Source of the DNA: Rhizobium leguminosarum
GTDB lineage: Bacteria; Pseudomonadota; Alphaproteobacteria; Rhizobiales; Rhizobiaceae
Assembly: GCF_001679785.1 (NCBI RefSeq)
Contig: NZ_CP016287.1
Coordinates: 310,001 to 374,000, forward strand
Direction of reading: 5' to 3'
DNA: 64,000 nt
Shown here: positions 44,573 to 53,131 of the stretch, piece by piece
Position numbering within the stretch: position 1 is the first letter of the stretch
Layout: each line of letters starts with the position of its first letter
Position numbers and translations under genes: made by a program
Notes under the pieces: generated by a model
What the model was told of the DNA's origin: nothing
What the model saw: the letters and a program-made list of their open reading frames with translations, nothing else
Database searches by the model: none

Positions 44573-45676
44573 ATGACTGCCTTGCTGGAGCCGGCATTCC
44601 GCGCCGGTGTCCAACTGACGCGTCTCGACGAGCGCATCGCTCGCTCGTCGGTCGGCCAGGGATGGATCGAACGCGCCCATTTCGCCGATGCCTGCGCCTC
44701 GCTGTGGATCGACGGCGAACTCGTGCATCTCGAAGACCTAGTCCTTCATGATGCCACGCGGGATATTCGCACGCCAACCCATGAACTCACCATCGCCCGC
44801 GACGTCCTGCGCACGCGTCGGCGGATCGCCGGCCAGTCCCCGGATTGGGCGCTCTCTGCCGACGGCATTCGCTCGCTGCGGAAAACCTCGGAGATCGGGT
44901 TGGGCGGCGGGGACGAGGCGACGACGGCCGGAGTTGTTCGGCCTGCGGTCGCGAACGATCCGGAAGGGGAGGAGGAAGACGCCGACAATGTCGAAAATCT
45001 CCCCGGCGTCGACTATGCCGCCATCGATGCGGTGCTCGCCCGATCGGAGGCCGCGATCGAGAACGCAACACGTCGCGGTCGTGGCGGCGGCCAAGAGAAA
45101 GATCCGATGATCTACGATCTCGATTGGGACGAGGATTCCAGGTTCGACGAATGGCGCCGCGTGCTGCGGCAGACGGAAAATTTGCCCGCGGTGCTGCAGG
45201 GCATCGTCGCGCTCGATTCCTGGAATGAGCTTTCGGTCCTGCAGCACGCGCCCTGGCTCGGCCGACTGTTGTGCGCGTCGATCATGCGTCAGTCGGGCAT
45301 CACCACCGGCGCCCATCTCGCCGCCATCAACCTCGGTCTCAAAACCATTCCGGTCGATCGACGCCGGAACCGCGATCGCGAGACCCGGCTGCTGACGATT
45401 GCCCACGGTCTTTTGGCGGCCGCCGAGATCGGGCTGAAGGAGCATGACCGGCTGGCGCTCGCCAAGACTATGATGGATAGAAAACTGGAGGGACGTCGGG
45501 CGTCGTCAAAGCTTCCAAAACTGGTCGAGCTGGTGATGGCGAAACCACTGGTCTCGGCTGGGATGGTGGCCAAGACGCTGGACGTGACGCCGCAGGCGGC
45601 GCGGCGGATTGTTTTGGAGCTGGGCTTGCGCGAGATGACGGGGAGGGGGAGGTTTCGGGCGTGGGGTGTCCTCTAG
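44573..45676 (+). CDS. RHE_PE00001-family protein (DUF1612 + helix-turn-helix)
   Basis: A 367-residue protein starting [25 protein letters not shown]. The family is known from Rhizobium plasmids and has no proven function. A central part is acidic ('[25 protein letters not shown]') and the conserved '[49 protein letters not shown]' stretch follows; the C-terminus has '[42 protein letters not shown]', a DNA-binding helix-turn-helix. Its leader (44558-44577) is repeated at 37762. The gene usually accompanies DUF1403 and ScpB-like genes; here the tni block lies between. Confidence 0.8.
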   Translation: MTALLEPAFRAGVQLTRLDERIARSSVGQGWIERAHFADACASLWIDGELVHLEDLVLHDATRDIRTPTHELTIARDVLRTRRRIAGQSPDWALSADGIRSLRKTSEIGLGGGDEATTAGVVRPAVANDPEGEEEDADNVENLPGVDYAAIDAVLARSEAAIENATRRGRGGGQEKDPMIYDLDWDEDSRFDEWRRVLRQTENLPAVLQGIVALDSWNELSVLQHAPWLGRLLCASIMRQSGITTGAHLAAINLGLKTIPVDRRRNRDRETRLLTIAHGLLAAAEIGLKEHDRLALAKTMMDRKLEGRRASSKLPKLVELVMAKPLVSAGMVAKTLDVTPQAARRIVLELGLREMTGRGRFRAWGVL

Positions 45677-45786
45677 CTGCAAAGTTTGTAACACGGGGAG
45701 CGAACAATTTCAGGTAGTCGTATTCTTGTGAAACAATGCCGAAATACAGTATTCTCGCGACGGGCAGAAATCGTAGGGGATGGGGT

Positions 45787-47226
45787 ATGGCGGGGCTAAG
45801 CGCATTAAATTTCGTGAATGTTGGACCAAAGGGAACGTTTCGGGAAAGCGGCGCTCTGAAAACCCGCCCCGGCGATATCGATGCCATATTTTTTCATCTG
45901 TCGACGTCCAGGACCAAAAAGCTGGTGATCCACTTTCACGGCGGTCTTGTTCCTGAGGCAGCAGGAGCCGCCACGGCCCTCAAGATGGCGAAGGTCTATT
46001 CCGAGGCAGGGGCGCATCCGGTCACTTTTATCTGGGAAACCGGATTGGTCGAGACGATTACGCGCAATGTGACCCACATAGGGGACACGCAACTTTTTCA
46101 GACCCTGTTGAAGTATTTGCTGAAGCAACTGGCCAAGCGCCTTGGCGTCGATCTTGGCGGCAGGGGCGCACCTGGGGAAATCAGCGATCAGGACATCGAA
46201 CGTCGGTTGCGCAATGACGATCCCTTCGGCGAAGACGAGGCCACCGTTCGCACCAGATCCGAGGCGTTAAGCGAGGCAGAACTGCAGCATCTTCAAACGG
46301 ACATGGAGTTTGATCTCCAGCTGGAACTCGAGGCTGACAATGTTTTGGCGGACACCGCAGCCGCGCCCGAAACTGAAAAGCAGGTGATGAAGCCTGAACT
46401 GCGCGACAACCTTGCCGAGGACGGCGGCAGGGGTTTCTCCATTGCAGCGATTGCAGCGCTCCTGGCAAAGGTTGCTGTACAGGTCATCCGGCGGTTCATG
46501 AAGGGGAGGGATCACGGTCTTTACACGACGGTCGTCGAGGAGATCCTGCGTGCGCTTTATCTGGCAGATTTCGGCGCCTGGACGTGGAGTGGCATGAAAA
46601 ACGTGTCAGCCGCGATGTGGCTGCCGAACGCGGGACCTCTGGGAGACGACTCCTATCCCGGCAGCTATTTCATACAGAAGCTATCCGCCTATCAGCAGGC
46701 CAATCCCGATCTCGTCGTTGACGTTGTGGGCCATAGCGCCGGCTCAATCGCCATATGCAATCTGTTTGCCGCCCTTCATCGCCAGAAGATTGCATTGCGT
46801 ATCCGCAATGTTGTTTTTCTGGCACCGGCCTGCCTGACGCGATTGATGCATTCTGAGATCGTCAGTCAGCCAACGCGCTTTGAAAACTTCCGTGTCTTCA
46901 CAATGACAGATCCCAATGAGCAGGCCGATCAACTGGTTCCGAAGTTCTACAACAAGTCGCTCCTTTACTTCATCTCGGGTGTGCTTGAAGACGAGCCCGA
47001 CGCACCCATTGCCGGCATGCAGCGTTTCTGGAGCGGGAAGACACCCTTCATCGATGACTATCTGCTGGACTCCACCACCTGGCTCTCGGAGAAGGCTGCC
47101 CGCCGGACGGTGCTTTCGATCAATGCGGAGGGAGATGACGGTTTTCTGAGTTCGGCCGTGCACCATGGAGATTTTGACGACGATCTCCTGACGCAAGCAA
47201 GCCTACGCGCCATCGTGGGTGCTTGA
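45787..47226 (+). CDS. alpha/beta serine hydrolase, first gene of a caspase operon
   Basis: A 479-residue protein from ATG 45787 with a strong GGGGATGGGG region before it; an ATG at 45736 adds 17 residues but lacks a ribosome site. 'KKLVIHFHGGLVPEAAGAAT' is the oxyanion strand of alpha/beta hydrolases; 'DLVVDVVGHSAGSIAICNLFAALH' gives the nucleophile Ser (about residue 317) in GHSAG. A charged insert of about 130 residues (about 120-240), rich in Glu and Leu with a hydrophobic helix 'FSIAAIAALLAKVAVQV', separates the two and may be a lid or membrane contact. No signal peptide. Phospholipase or lipase activity is plausible. It is followed after 9 bp by the caspase-like gene. Confidence 0.75.
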   Translation: MAGLSALNFVNVGPKGTFRESGALKTRPGDIDAIFFHLSTSRTKKLVIHFHGGLVPEAAGAATALKMAKVYSEAGAHPVTFIWETGLVETITRNVTHIGDTQLFQTLLKYLLKQLAKRLGVDLGGRGAPGEISDQDIERRLRNDDPFGEDEATVRTRSEALSEAELQHLQTDMEFDLQLELEADNVLADTAAAPETEKQVMKPELRDNLAEDGGRGFSIAAIAALLAKVAVQVIRRFMKGRDHGLYTTVVEEILRALYLADFGAWTWSGMKNVSAAMWLPNAGPLGDDSYPGSYFIQKLSAYQQANPDLVVDVVGHSAGSIAICNLFAALHRQKIALRIRNVVFLAPACLTRLMHSEIVSQPTRFENFRVFTMTDPNEQADQLVPKFYNKSLLYFISGVLEDEPDAPIAGMQRFWSGKTPFIDDYLLDSTTWLSEKAARRTVLSINAEGDDGFLSSAVHHGDFDDDLLTQASLRAIVGA

Positions 47227-47235
47227 GGGGTCGAG

Positions 47236-48294
47236 ATGGCAGTTCACGCCCAAGATTTCGCCCTGGTGGTCGGCCTCAATCACTACCCGTACTACAGCGA
47301 CGGGAAGGACCTGAAAGGGGCTATTGACGATGCTTCGAAGTTCGCGGACTGGCTGAAGGATCAGCACAGCGGCGGCGGTCTTCCTCCAGCCAACTGCAAG
47401 CTCGTCGTCTCGACGAACAACCCGCTTACCCCCGACGTCGGGCAGATCGAACAGGCTCTCCTCGAAATCTGGCGCGACGCGACCGCGATTGGCGGTGGGC
47501 GACGTTTCTATCTGTTTTTTAGTGGCCATGGCCACTCGTTCGATCCTGCCGAAGAGCAACTGCCAGACGTTGCGCTTTGCCTACCACTCTGGTCGCGCGA
47601 GCTTCCCAACAAGTCGATCAGCGCAAACCATCTGCGCGGGTGGGTCCAGCGCTGCATGCCGTTCGGAGAAATTGTCATGTTTTTCGACTGCTGCCGTTCC
47701 CGGATGCTGAAATCGCGCGCTCAAAACACGGCGGGAGGATGTGCTGTAGCGCGGCCGGGTTTCGACAACATCAAGATACTCAGCATCTTCGCCGCGGAGC
47801 ATGAGCAAAAAGCCTTCGAAAGCCCGCAAAGCGATGATGTGGACGCTCGCGGCTACTTCACCACCGCGCTTCTGGCCGGATTGAAAGGTGCGGCTGCGCC
47901 GACCGGTGGAGACATAACCCACCTAGCTCTTTGGGACTATCTGAAGGCCGAGGTCCCAAGGCTTGCGAAACAAGATGGGCGTCAGCAGGAACCAAGGCTT
48001 GGATTGCAGTTGCCAGCCGACGAACTGCTTTTCGGTACTCACCTCCCGTCAGTTCCGGTTGGCGGCGAAGTTGCCGCACCTGCAAATTTCGAAATCAGGT
48101 TCAATGAGTGGAGGGCCGGCACTGTTCGGTTGCTCGACACCGACGGCAATGTCGTTCGCCAGGACGTGGTATCAAGCGGGCCTTGGCCGGTGACAGTCAG
48201 GTACGAGCTTCATCTCCTCGAGGACATTCAAACCGGCGAAACGATGTCGTTCAATTTCCGGCCTGGAATGGAGGGAAAGCATGTCACCTTCTGA
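47236..48294 (+). CDS. caspase-like peptidase (family C14)
   Basis: A 352-residue protein. The caspase fold is at residues 1-250: 'FALVVGLNHYPYYSDGKDLKGAIDDASKFADWL', catalytic His in 'FYLFFSGHGHSF' (about H98), catalytic Cys in 'EIVMFFDCCRSRML' (C153, preceded by a further Cys). 'YFTTALLAGLKGAA' is the late family block. The last 100 residues are a beta-rich domain ('ANFEIRFNEWRAGTVRLLDTDGNVV'). Bacterial caspase homologues often act as executioners in antiviral or cell-death systems. It overlaps the third gene by 14 bp. Confidence 0.85.
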   Translation: MAVHAQDFALVVGLNHYPYYSDGKDLKGAIDDASKFADWLKDQHSGGGLPPANCKLVVSTNNPLTPDVGQIEQALLEIWRDATAIGGGRRFYLFFSGHGHSFDPAEEQLPDVALCLPLWSRELPNKSISANHLRGWVQRCMPFGEIVMFFDCCRSRMLKSRAQNTAGGCAVARPGFDNIKILSIFAAEHEQKAFESPQSDDVDARGYFTTALLAGLKGAAAPTGGDITHLALWDYLKAEVPRLAKQDGRQQEPRLGLQLPADELLFGTHLPSVPVGGEVAAPANFEIRFNEWRAGTVRLLDTDGNVVRQDVVSSGPWPVTVRYELHLLEDIQTGETMSFNFRPGMEGKHVTF

Positions 48295-50011
48295 GCAGGC
48301 AGAATACCCGTTTGCCATAACGGCAATGCGGCCCGATGAGAGCCATTGGGATCTCGACTGCGAGATCACGATCTTCGACGGCCGCAACAGGATACAGGCG
48401 ACTGGAAACGGGTACGTAGAGCGTGATCTGCCACGCGGCCTTTATGTTGTCCGGTTGGCGACAGCCGGCGCAATGACCGAAACGGTGATTTCCCATGACG
48501 GGCCCACGGAGCGAAAAATAGAGGGCCCAAAACGAAGTTCGGCACTGCCGGCCACGGACGCAAAGGATAATCACGAATATTATAGCGGTCCAGCGACGCA
48601 TTTCAGCCTGGTATCGACGGCCCACGCACCACAATCGACGGCCGGTACCTGCCGAATGATGATCATGTTCCGCGCGCGTGAGGAAAGCGAGCGCATCGCT
48701 TTGGGGAGCATTCACCTCGGGTCTCTTCAGACAGCTGACGGAGAGACGATCACCAGTTTCGGCGATGCCGATTTGGCAAAAGATGAAGCCGCTGGCTGGG
48801 CGATCTTTTCAACCTGTCTCAAGCCCGGAGCCTATCTTCTCACCAACGAGGAGGAGAATGACCAGATCGTAATGCCCATTCATCTTTTCGAGGGTTGGGA
48901 TAGCTTGGTTTTCCTTCCTGTCGACAAGCGCGTGCATTTGGCGCGGGCCAGTCTTGATATCGTGGCTCATGGTTCGGGATTTGATCCTGCCGATGGATTC
49001 AGTCAGAAAATTGATGCCGCCGTTAAGATGCTTGGCAAGCGGTTTGGTGACATCCCGCAGGAGGTAAGGGCTGCCGCAATCCACGGCAAATTCCAGCATC
49101 CGCTGGCGGGTATCATCGGCGCCTGTGCACATTTTCTCAGCAAAGATCGGGACGCGCACCTGGAGGCGACGATGATACGCAACCTGTGGGCACTCATGCC
49201 GGGATCGCCCGACGTTATAGCCCTGCTATTTCTTTCTTGGCGGGGAAGAGAGGTGGAGCAACCCAGGGACTTCAATGCATTGTTGAAAAAAGCCGAGACA
49301 GCGTTTGGACAAAGCATTGCAGGCTTTTTACCGCTCTCCACACCGCCGATATTGCGGCCGTCTTTGGATGCAATCATTGCCCAAAGCCAAGTCGTTCCCT
49401 ATCTGATCGCCGCAAACTCCTGGCTTGAAACGGCTTCCATCAGCGACTATGCGGCAGGCCCGTGGGCGATATTCGACGGAAGCCCGATGGTCTCGCTGAT
49501 CATGTCGATGCAACCGGGAACGCGTAACCCGCTCAGTCACCAAAAGCTCTATCCGATTGTCAAAGGCGTGTTCTCCCAGACACTGGAGCTTGCCCGTCGA
49601 GCGGACTGGGAAATCAGCAAGAACGCCACCATCAAGTCAATTGCGAACACCCCGCTAGCACGCGAACTCGGCCGCACCGAATTGGGGGCAAAGTTGCAAG
49701 AATTGCAGATCCAGTTCTTCCCGGATCTCATAGCTGCCGACGATACGGTCGCGGACGTCGTCTCCAAGATCAGAGACCAGAGCGAAACGATAATGCGCAT
49801 TGGCGTAAGCTCGAGCGTTCCCCGATGGCTGCTGGATATGGCGAGGGATATTCTCAGCGAAGATGATATCGACACAATGGCGCGAGATCTTGCAAGCCGC
49901 GCTCAAGTTCCGCTGCGCGTCGCAGCTGCGGCCCTGCAACTTGCTCAGGCGTCTGATAAACGCGCGCCGAACACGGATCCGCCGACGTTGCCACGCCTAC
50001 CTGTGCCGTGA
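48281..50011 (+). CDS. large unknown protein of the caspase operon
   Basis: A 576-residue protein that I do not recognise. Residues about 15-80 look like a small beta-sandwich ('WDLDCEITIFDGRNRIQATGNGYVERDLPRGLYVVRLATAG') similar in style to the end of the caspase-like protein. Residues about 120-230 are again beta-rich ('GSIHLGSLQTADGETITSFG'). The C-terminal 300 residues are helical ('ARASLDIVAHGSGFDPADGFSQKIDAAVKMLGKRFGDIPQEVRAAAIHG'). No membrane segment. Start overlaps the caspase gene, so the three proteins are made together. It may be a sensor or a substrate of the protease. Confidence 0.7.
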   Translation: MSPSEQAEYPFAITAMRPDESHWDLDCEITIFDGRNRIQATGNGYVERDLPRGLYVVRLATAGAMTETVISHDGPTERKIEGPKRSSALPATDAKDNHEYYSGPATHFSLVSTAHAPQSTAGTCRMMIMFRAREESERIALGSIHLGSLQTADGETITSFGDADLAKDEAAGWAIFSTCLKPGAYLLTNEEENDQIVMPIHLFEGWDSLVFLPVDKRVHLARASLDIVAHGSGFDPADGFSQKIDAAVKMLGKRFGDIPQEVRAAAIHGKFQHPLAGIIGACAHFLSKDRDAHLEATMIRNLWALMPGSPDVIALLFLSWRGREVEQPRDFNALLKKAETAFGQSIAGFLPLSTPPILRPSLDAIIAQSQVVPYLIAANSWLETASISDYAAGPWAIFDGSPMVSLIMSMQPGTRNPLSHQKLYPIVKGVFSQTLELARRADWEISKNATIKSIANTPLARELGRTELGAKLQELQIQFFPDLIAADDTVADVVSKIRDQSETIMRIGVSSSVPRWLLDMARDILSEDDIDTMARDLASRAQVPLRVAAAALQLAQASDKRAPNTDPPTLPRLPVP

Positions 50012-50096
50012 CCAAGCCCGTTTGCCTTTCTTCGGTCCTCTACCGAGTCAGAAAGGTAAGCTGCCTGGCCTTCAATCGAAAGCGTGGCGGTCTCGT

Positions 50097-51566
50097 TCAG
50101 ACCGGTTCGCCTGTGTCCTGGGGGAGGGGGTCCCCCGGCTTAAGCGTCCATACCATGTGCGTTTTGTCTCCAACCTCTGCCAACACCTTTTCTACATCGA
50201 CTGGAGATAGGTGCTGGGTCACTGAGGAGGTGGGATGAAATTCCGGCGTAAAGCTCCTGACAAGTCGGGATTCCTCGAAGAAGTGATGGGCGGCACCCGG
50301 TAGCATCTCCATCGGCATTGGAATTTCGGCACTTGGATTGTGGTAGACGTTGAGCCCTTCGATCCAGGTTTCCTCATAACCGTCCGCATTCACAATGACC
50401 CGGAATATTTTTGGCAGGGTTGCGTTGGGGTTATGGTCGACCATACGGCCCTCTCGGATCGCAAGCACCTGTCCGGAACCGAATTTTCCCAGGATTCCGA
50501 GACGGTTAAATTTTGCGATCGTGCCCGCGTTGGTCGAGATGACCGCACTGACGTGCCGGGAGTCAGGCAGTCGAAAAAAGCCGGAGGGGACCGGAGTCTT
50601 GTCTCCCCACTGGTGTGTTTCGACCCGCACCGGCGAGATGATCAATTTGCCCTCGCTGTCGAGAGCGGCGGGGTATTCATAACCCCACAGATACCGTTCC
50701 AATGCAGATTGTGACCGCACCATCGACATGGAGGAGGAGAAATCGGCAATGGCAAGGACGAATGGCTTGCCGTTGACATGGGAGTGTTCCCAGTATTTCT
50801 TTTTAAGCTTCGAATACAACGCGCTGCCGAACTTGATCGGCATGTAGTCCTTCAAAAACCGGTTCAATTCTTCGGGCGTATCGGTGGGCGGTGGAGGTAC
50901 GATGGTCCCATTCCTGGTGGTGGGACCAACCGTTACCGCTTCGACATACAGTTCACCGAACAAGCCGGCAGCGCAAAAATCGGGGACGTTCTTCTCGCGG
51001 CTTAGCACGAATCCCGCCTCGATCAGCATGGCATAGAGATAGAGCTCCCAGATGCGCTGGTCGAAACCCGTCGTCTGAAACTGTTCGATGAAATTGCCAT
51101 CTGCATCCTCATACCAGCGCATCATCGGCTCGATAATATTCCGCGCGGGCGAGTATCCCTCGTTGGTTGAGAGCTGAACGAACGATGGATGCAGCCTTCC
51201 TTCGTCGTGGAGACGGCTGAAGAAATCGACTGGCTGACCTTTTTCATCGCCTTGATAGTGGTCTTCCGCCAGCGCCTGCGCGGCGCTGCGCATAGCGGCG
51301 AAAAGTTCTTCCCTCGCCGCTTCAGGGGTGGGAGAAAAATCCGTTACGTGGACCCCGCGGAAGCACAGTTTCCGGTCCCTCGCCATCACGATACCGCCGA
51401 AATCCTGATCCTCGAGGTCCTGGGTCGCGATGCCGATGACATTGCCGCCCTCTGCTTCGAAAAATTCCAGCTCCTCCAACATAAGCGGTGTCCGAGGGTG
51501 GCGGGCATAGCCTCCCAAGGCATTGAAGCGTGTGATGGAGATAGGTTTGATTTGCAGCTCGCTCAT
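50097..51566 (-). CDS. unknown protein with restriction-nuclease-like motif
   Basis: A 489-residue protein starting MSELQIKPIS after an AAGGA site. Family not recognised. Around residues 170-215, 'FDQRIWELYLYAMLIEAGFVLS', 'VPDFCAAGLFGELYVEAVTV' has the order Glu174, Asp196, Glu209 with beta-strand spacing, which recalls the PD-(D/E)XK fold, though a catalytic Lys is not evident after the last Glu. The C-terminal half is beta-rich. No membrane segment. It converges on the caspase operon and diverges from the ParB-led series, sharing a 148-bp region with it, so it may belong to either. Confidence 0.6.
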   Translation of the reverse strand: MSELQIKPISITRFNALGGYARHPRTPLMLEELEFFEAEGGNVIGIATQDLEDQDFGGIVMARDRKLCFRGVHVTDFSPTPEAAREELFAAMRSAAQALAEDHYQGDEKGQPVDFFSRLHDEGRLHPSFVQLSTNEGYSPARNIIEPMMRWYEDADGNFIEQFQTTGFDQRIWELYLYAMLIEAGFVLSREKNVPDFCAAGLFGELYVEAVTVGPTTRNGTIVPPPPTDTPEELNRFLKDYMPIKFGSALYSKLKKKYWEHSHVNGKPFVLAIADFSSSMSMVRSQSALERYLWGYEYPAALDSEGKLIISPVRVETHQWGDKTPVPSGFFRLPDSRHVSAVISTNAGTIAKFNRLGILGKFGSGQVLAIREGRMVDHNPNATLPKIFRVIVNADGYEETWIEGLNVYHNPSAEIPMPMEMLPGAAHHFFEESRLVRSFTPEFHPTSSVTQHLSPVDVEKVLAEVGDKTHMVWTLKPGDPLPQDTGEPV

Positions 51567-51714
51567 GATCTATCCTTGCACAGAATTCCTGACTGGGTCC
51601 GCGCAACCCCGAGCAGCGAAACCGCCAGCAAAATCAATCGGGACAGTAGAAAAATGAGGAATCTTTAAATTGCTGATGCTACTGCTGATGGCAACGGCAG
51701 CATAGGAGGTAGGC

Positions 51715-52740
51715 GTGGTCGGTGTGCAGCAACATTTGCCAATTTTTGATGTCGAACTCGACCGCAACAATCCTCGCATCCGTCGGTTTGTTGAGGGCTT
51801 CGAAGGCGAGCTGACCGACGACAATATTCAGCTGGCCCTCGATATCGGGGGAGACGACGGGGACAGTGGCAAAGGTGTCACGAGTGCCGACAAGCTGCGG
51901 AATTCAATTCTCGCGAATCGCGGGATAATGCAGCCGATCATCGTCTGTCGCAACGAAGCGGGCCGATATCTTTGTATCGAAGGAAATACGCGCCTGTTCA
52001 TATATCGCCAGTTCCACGAAAATGGAGTTGCCGGGGACTGGTCGACTATACCCGCAATCGTTCACGAGACACTCGCCGGCGACGGCATTGATGCGATCAG
52101 GCTTCAGGCACATCTGGTAGGGCCACGCGCGTGGGACGCCTATTCGAAGGCCAAATATCAGTGGGAGCTTCACTTCAAGCACCTGATGCCCCTGGATCGG
52201 TTGGTCGACTTGTGTGGCGGGGACCGGCGCGATGTTCAGAAGTCGATCAACGCATATGCGGACATGGAAAATCACTTTCGCAAGCTTCACCAACCGGGCG
52301 AATTCTATAACACTCAACGATACTCCGGTTTTGTTGAACTTCAGAACACGAAGGTGAAAACGGCCATTTTTCGGGCGGGCTTTTCGCTCGACGACTTCGC
52401 CTCCTGGCTGAAGGAGAAGAAGATCGATGGTCTGATCGCCATTCGCCAGCTTCCGCTCGTCCTCGGAGACAAGAATGCCCGGGCGATATTCCTGAAGAAG
52501 GATATCAAGGCGGCTCTCGACGCCATCGAACGACCCGACATCGGTGCCGACCTACGCGCGGCCAGTCTTAGCCAGTTGGCACGAGCAATTACCGAGAAAG
52601 CAGAAAAGATCCCGTTCATCGAGATCCAGCGTCTGCGCCAGAATCCAGATGACGATGTCGTGCGGTACGTGCTGGATGCCCTGGACGCGCTGCAGAATCT
52701 GGCTGGAGAGTTCCAGCAGCGGAGGGATGATGTCGGGTGA
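51715..52740 (+). CDS. ParB-like protein, first gene of the DNA-modification-like series
   Basis: A 341-residue protein from a GTG at 51715 with an excellent AGGAGGT site. It shows the ParB/Srx-type fold: 'LPIFDVELDRNNPRIRRF' and, later, the ParB box 'RYLCIEGNTRLFIYRQFHENG' (consensus EGNxRL). Upstream 'DKLRNSILANRGIMQPIIVCRN' gives the strand before it. The C-terminal half is helical. Known ParB folds bind and hydrolyse CTP and act in segregation or in DNA-modification systems (for example DndB/ParB-type genes). It overlaps the nuclease gene by 11 bp. Confidence 0.8.
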   Translation: MVGVQQHLPIFDVELDRNNPRIRRFVEGFEGELTDDNIQLALDIGGDDGDSGKGVTSADKLRNSILANRGIMQPIIVCRNEAGRYLCIEGNTRLFIYRQFHENGVAGDWSTIPAIVHETLAGDGIDAIRLQAHLVGPRAWDAYSKAKYQWELHFKHLMPLDRLVDLCGGDRRDVQKSINAYADMENHFRKLHQPGEFYNTQRYSGFVELQNTKVKTAIFRAGFSLDDFASWLKEKKIDGLIAIRQLPLVLGDKNARAIFLKKDIKAALDAIERPDIGADLRAASLSQLARAITEKAEKIPFIEIQRLRQNPDDDVVRYVLDALDALQNLAGEFQQRRDDVG

Positions 52741-53131
52741 GACGAGCGCGCATACGCTCCTCGTTGAGCGGCTAATATCCTACGTCCGCGCACGGCATTG
52801 CCCGCCGCGCGGCCTGCTTGTCCTCGCCGACCATCATACTTTCGGCAACAATCGTCCTCCGCAGATAGCGGGATACATGCCAGATCTGTTCGCCAGCGAC
52901 TTGCCAGCGACTTTCGAAGTTATTGGCGAAGCGAAAACGATGGCCGACCTCGAGACCGGTCGCTCTCATCGCCAGATATCAGCGTTCCTCGACTATCTGT
53001 CGGTTCGCCAGGGCTCGAGCTTCTATCTGGTTGTTCCACCGTTTCAGCGACGCCGTTCAGCCGCGATTGTTGATGGATTGCGCACGCCCGCTCACAGCGG
53101 CATAGCCGTTGAGGTGATCGATGGTCTCTGA
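52730..53131 (+). CDS. small PD-(D/E)XK nuclease
   Basis: A 133-residue protein from ATG 52730 (or 52727). It has the complete core: Glu in 'LVERLISYV', catalytic Asp52 in 'GYMPDLFASD', Glu67-x-Lys69 in 'FEVIGEAKT', and Gln82 in 'HRQISAFLDYL'. That order with a preceding helix is the compact PD-(D/E)XK fold of Holliday-junction-resolvase and VRR-type nucleases. It is only one domain, so it probably acts with the SNF2 helicase that follows; their genes overlap by 11 bp. Confidence 0.8.
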   Translation: MSGETSAHTLLVERLISYVRARHCPPRGLLVLADHHTFGNNRPPQIAGYMPDLFASDLPATFEVIGEAKTMADLETGRSHRQISAFLDYLSVRQGSSFYLVVPPFQRRRSAAIVDGLRTPAHSGIAVEVIDGL

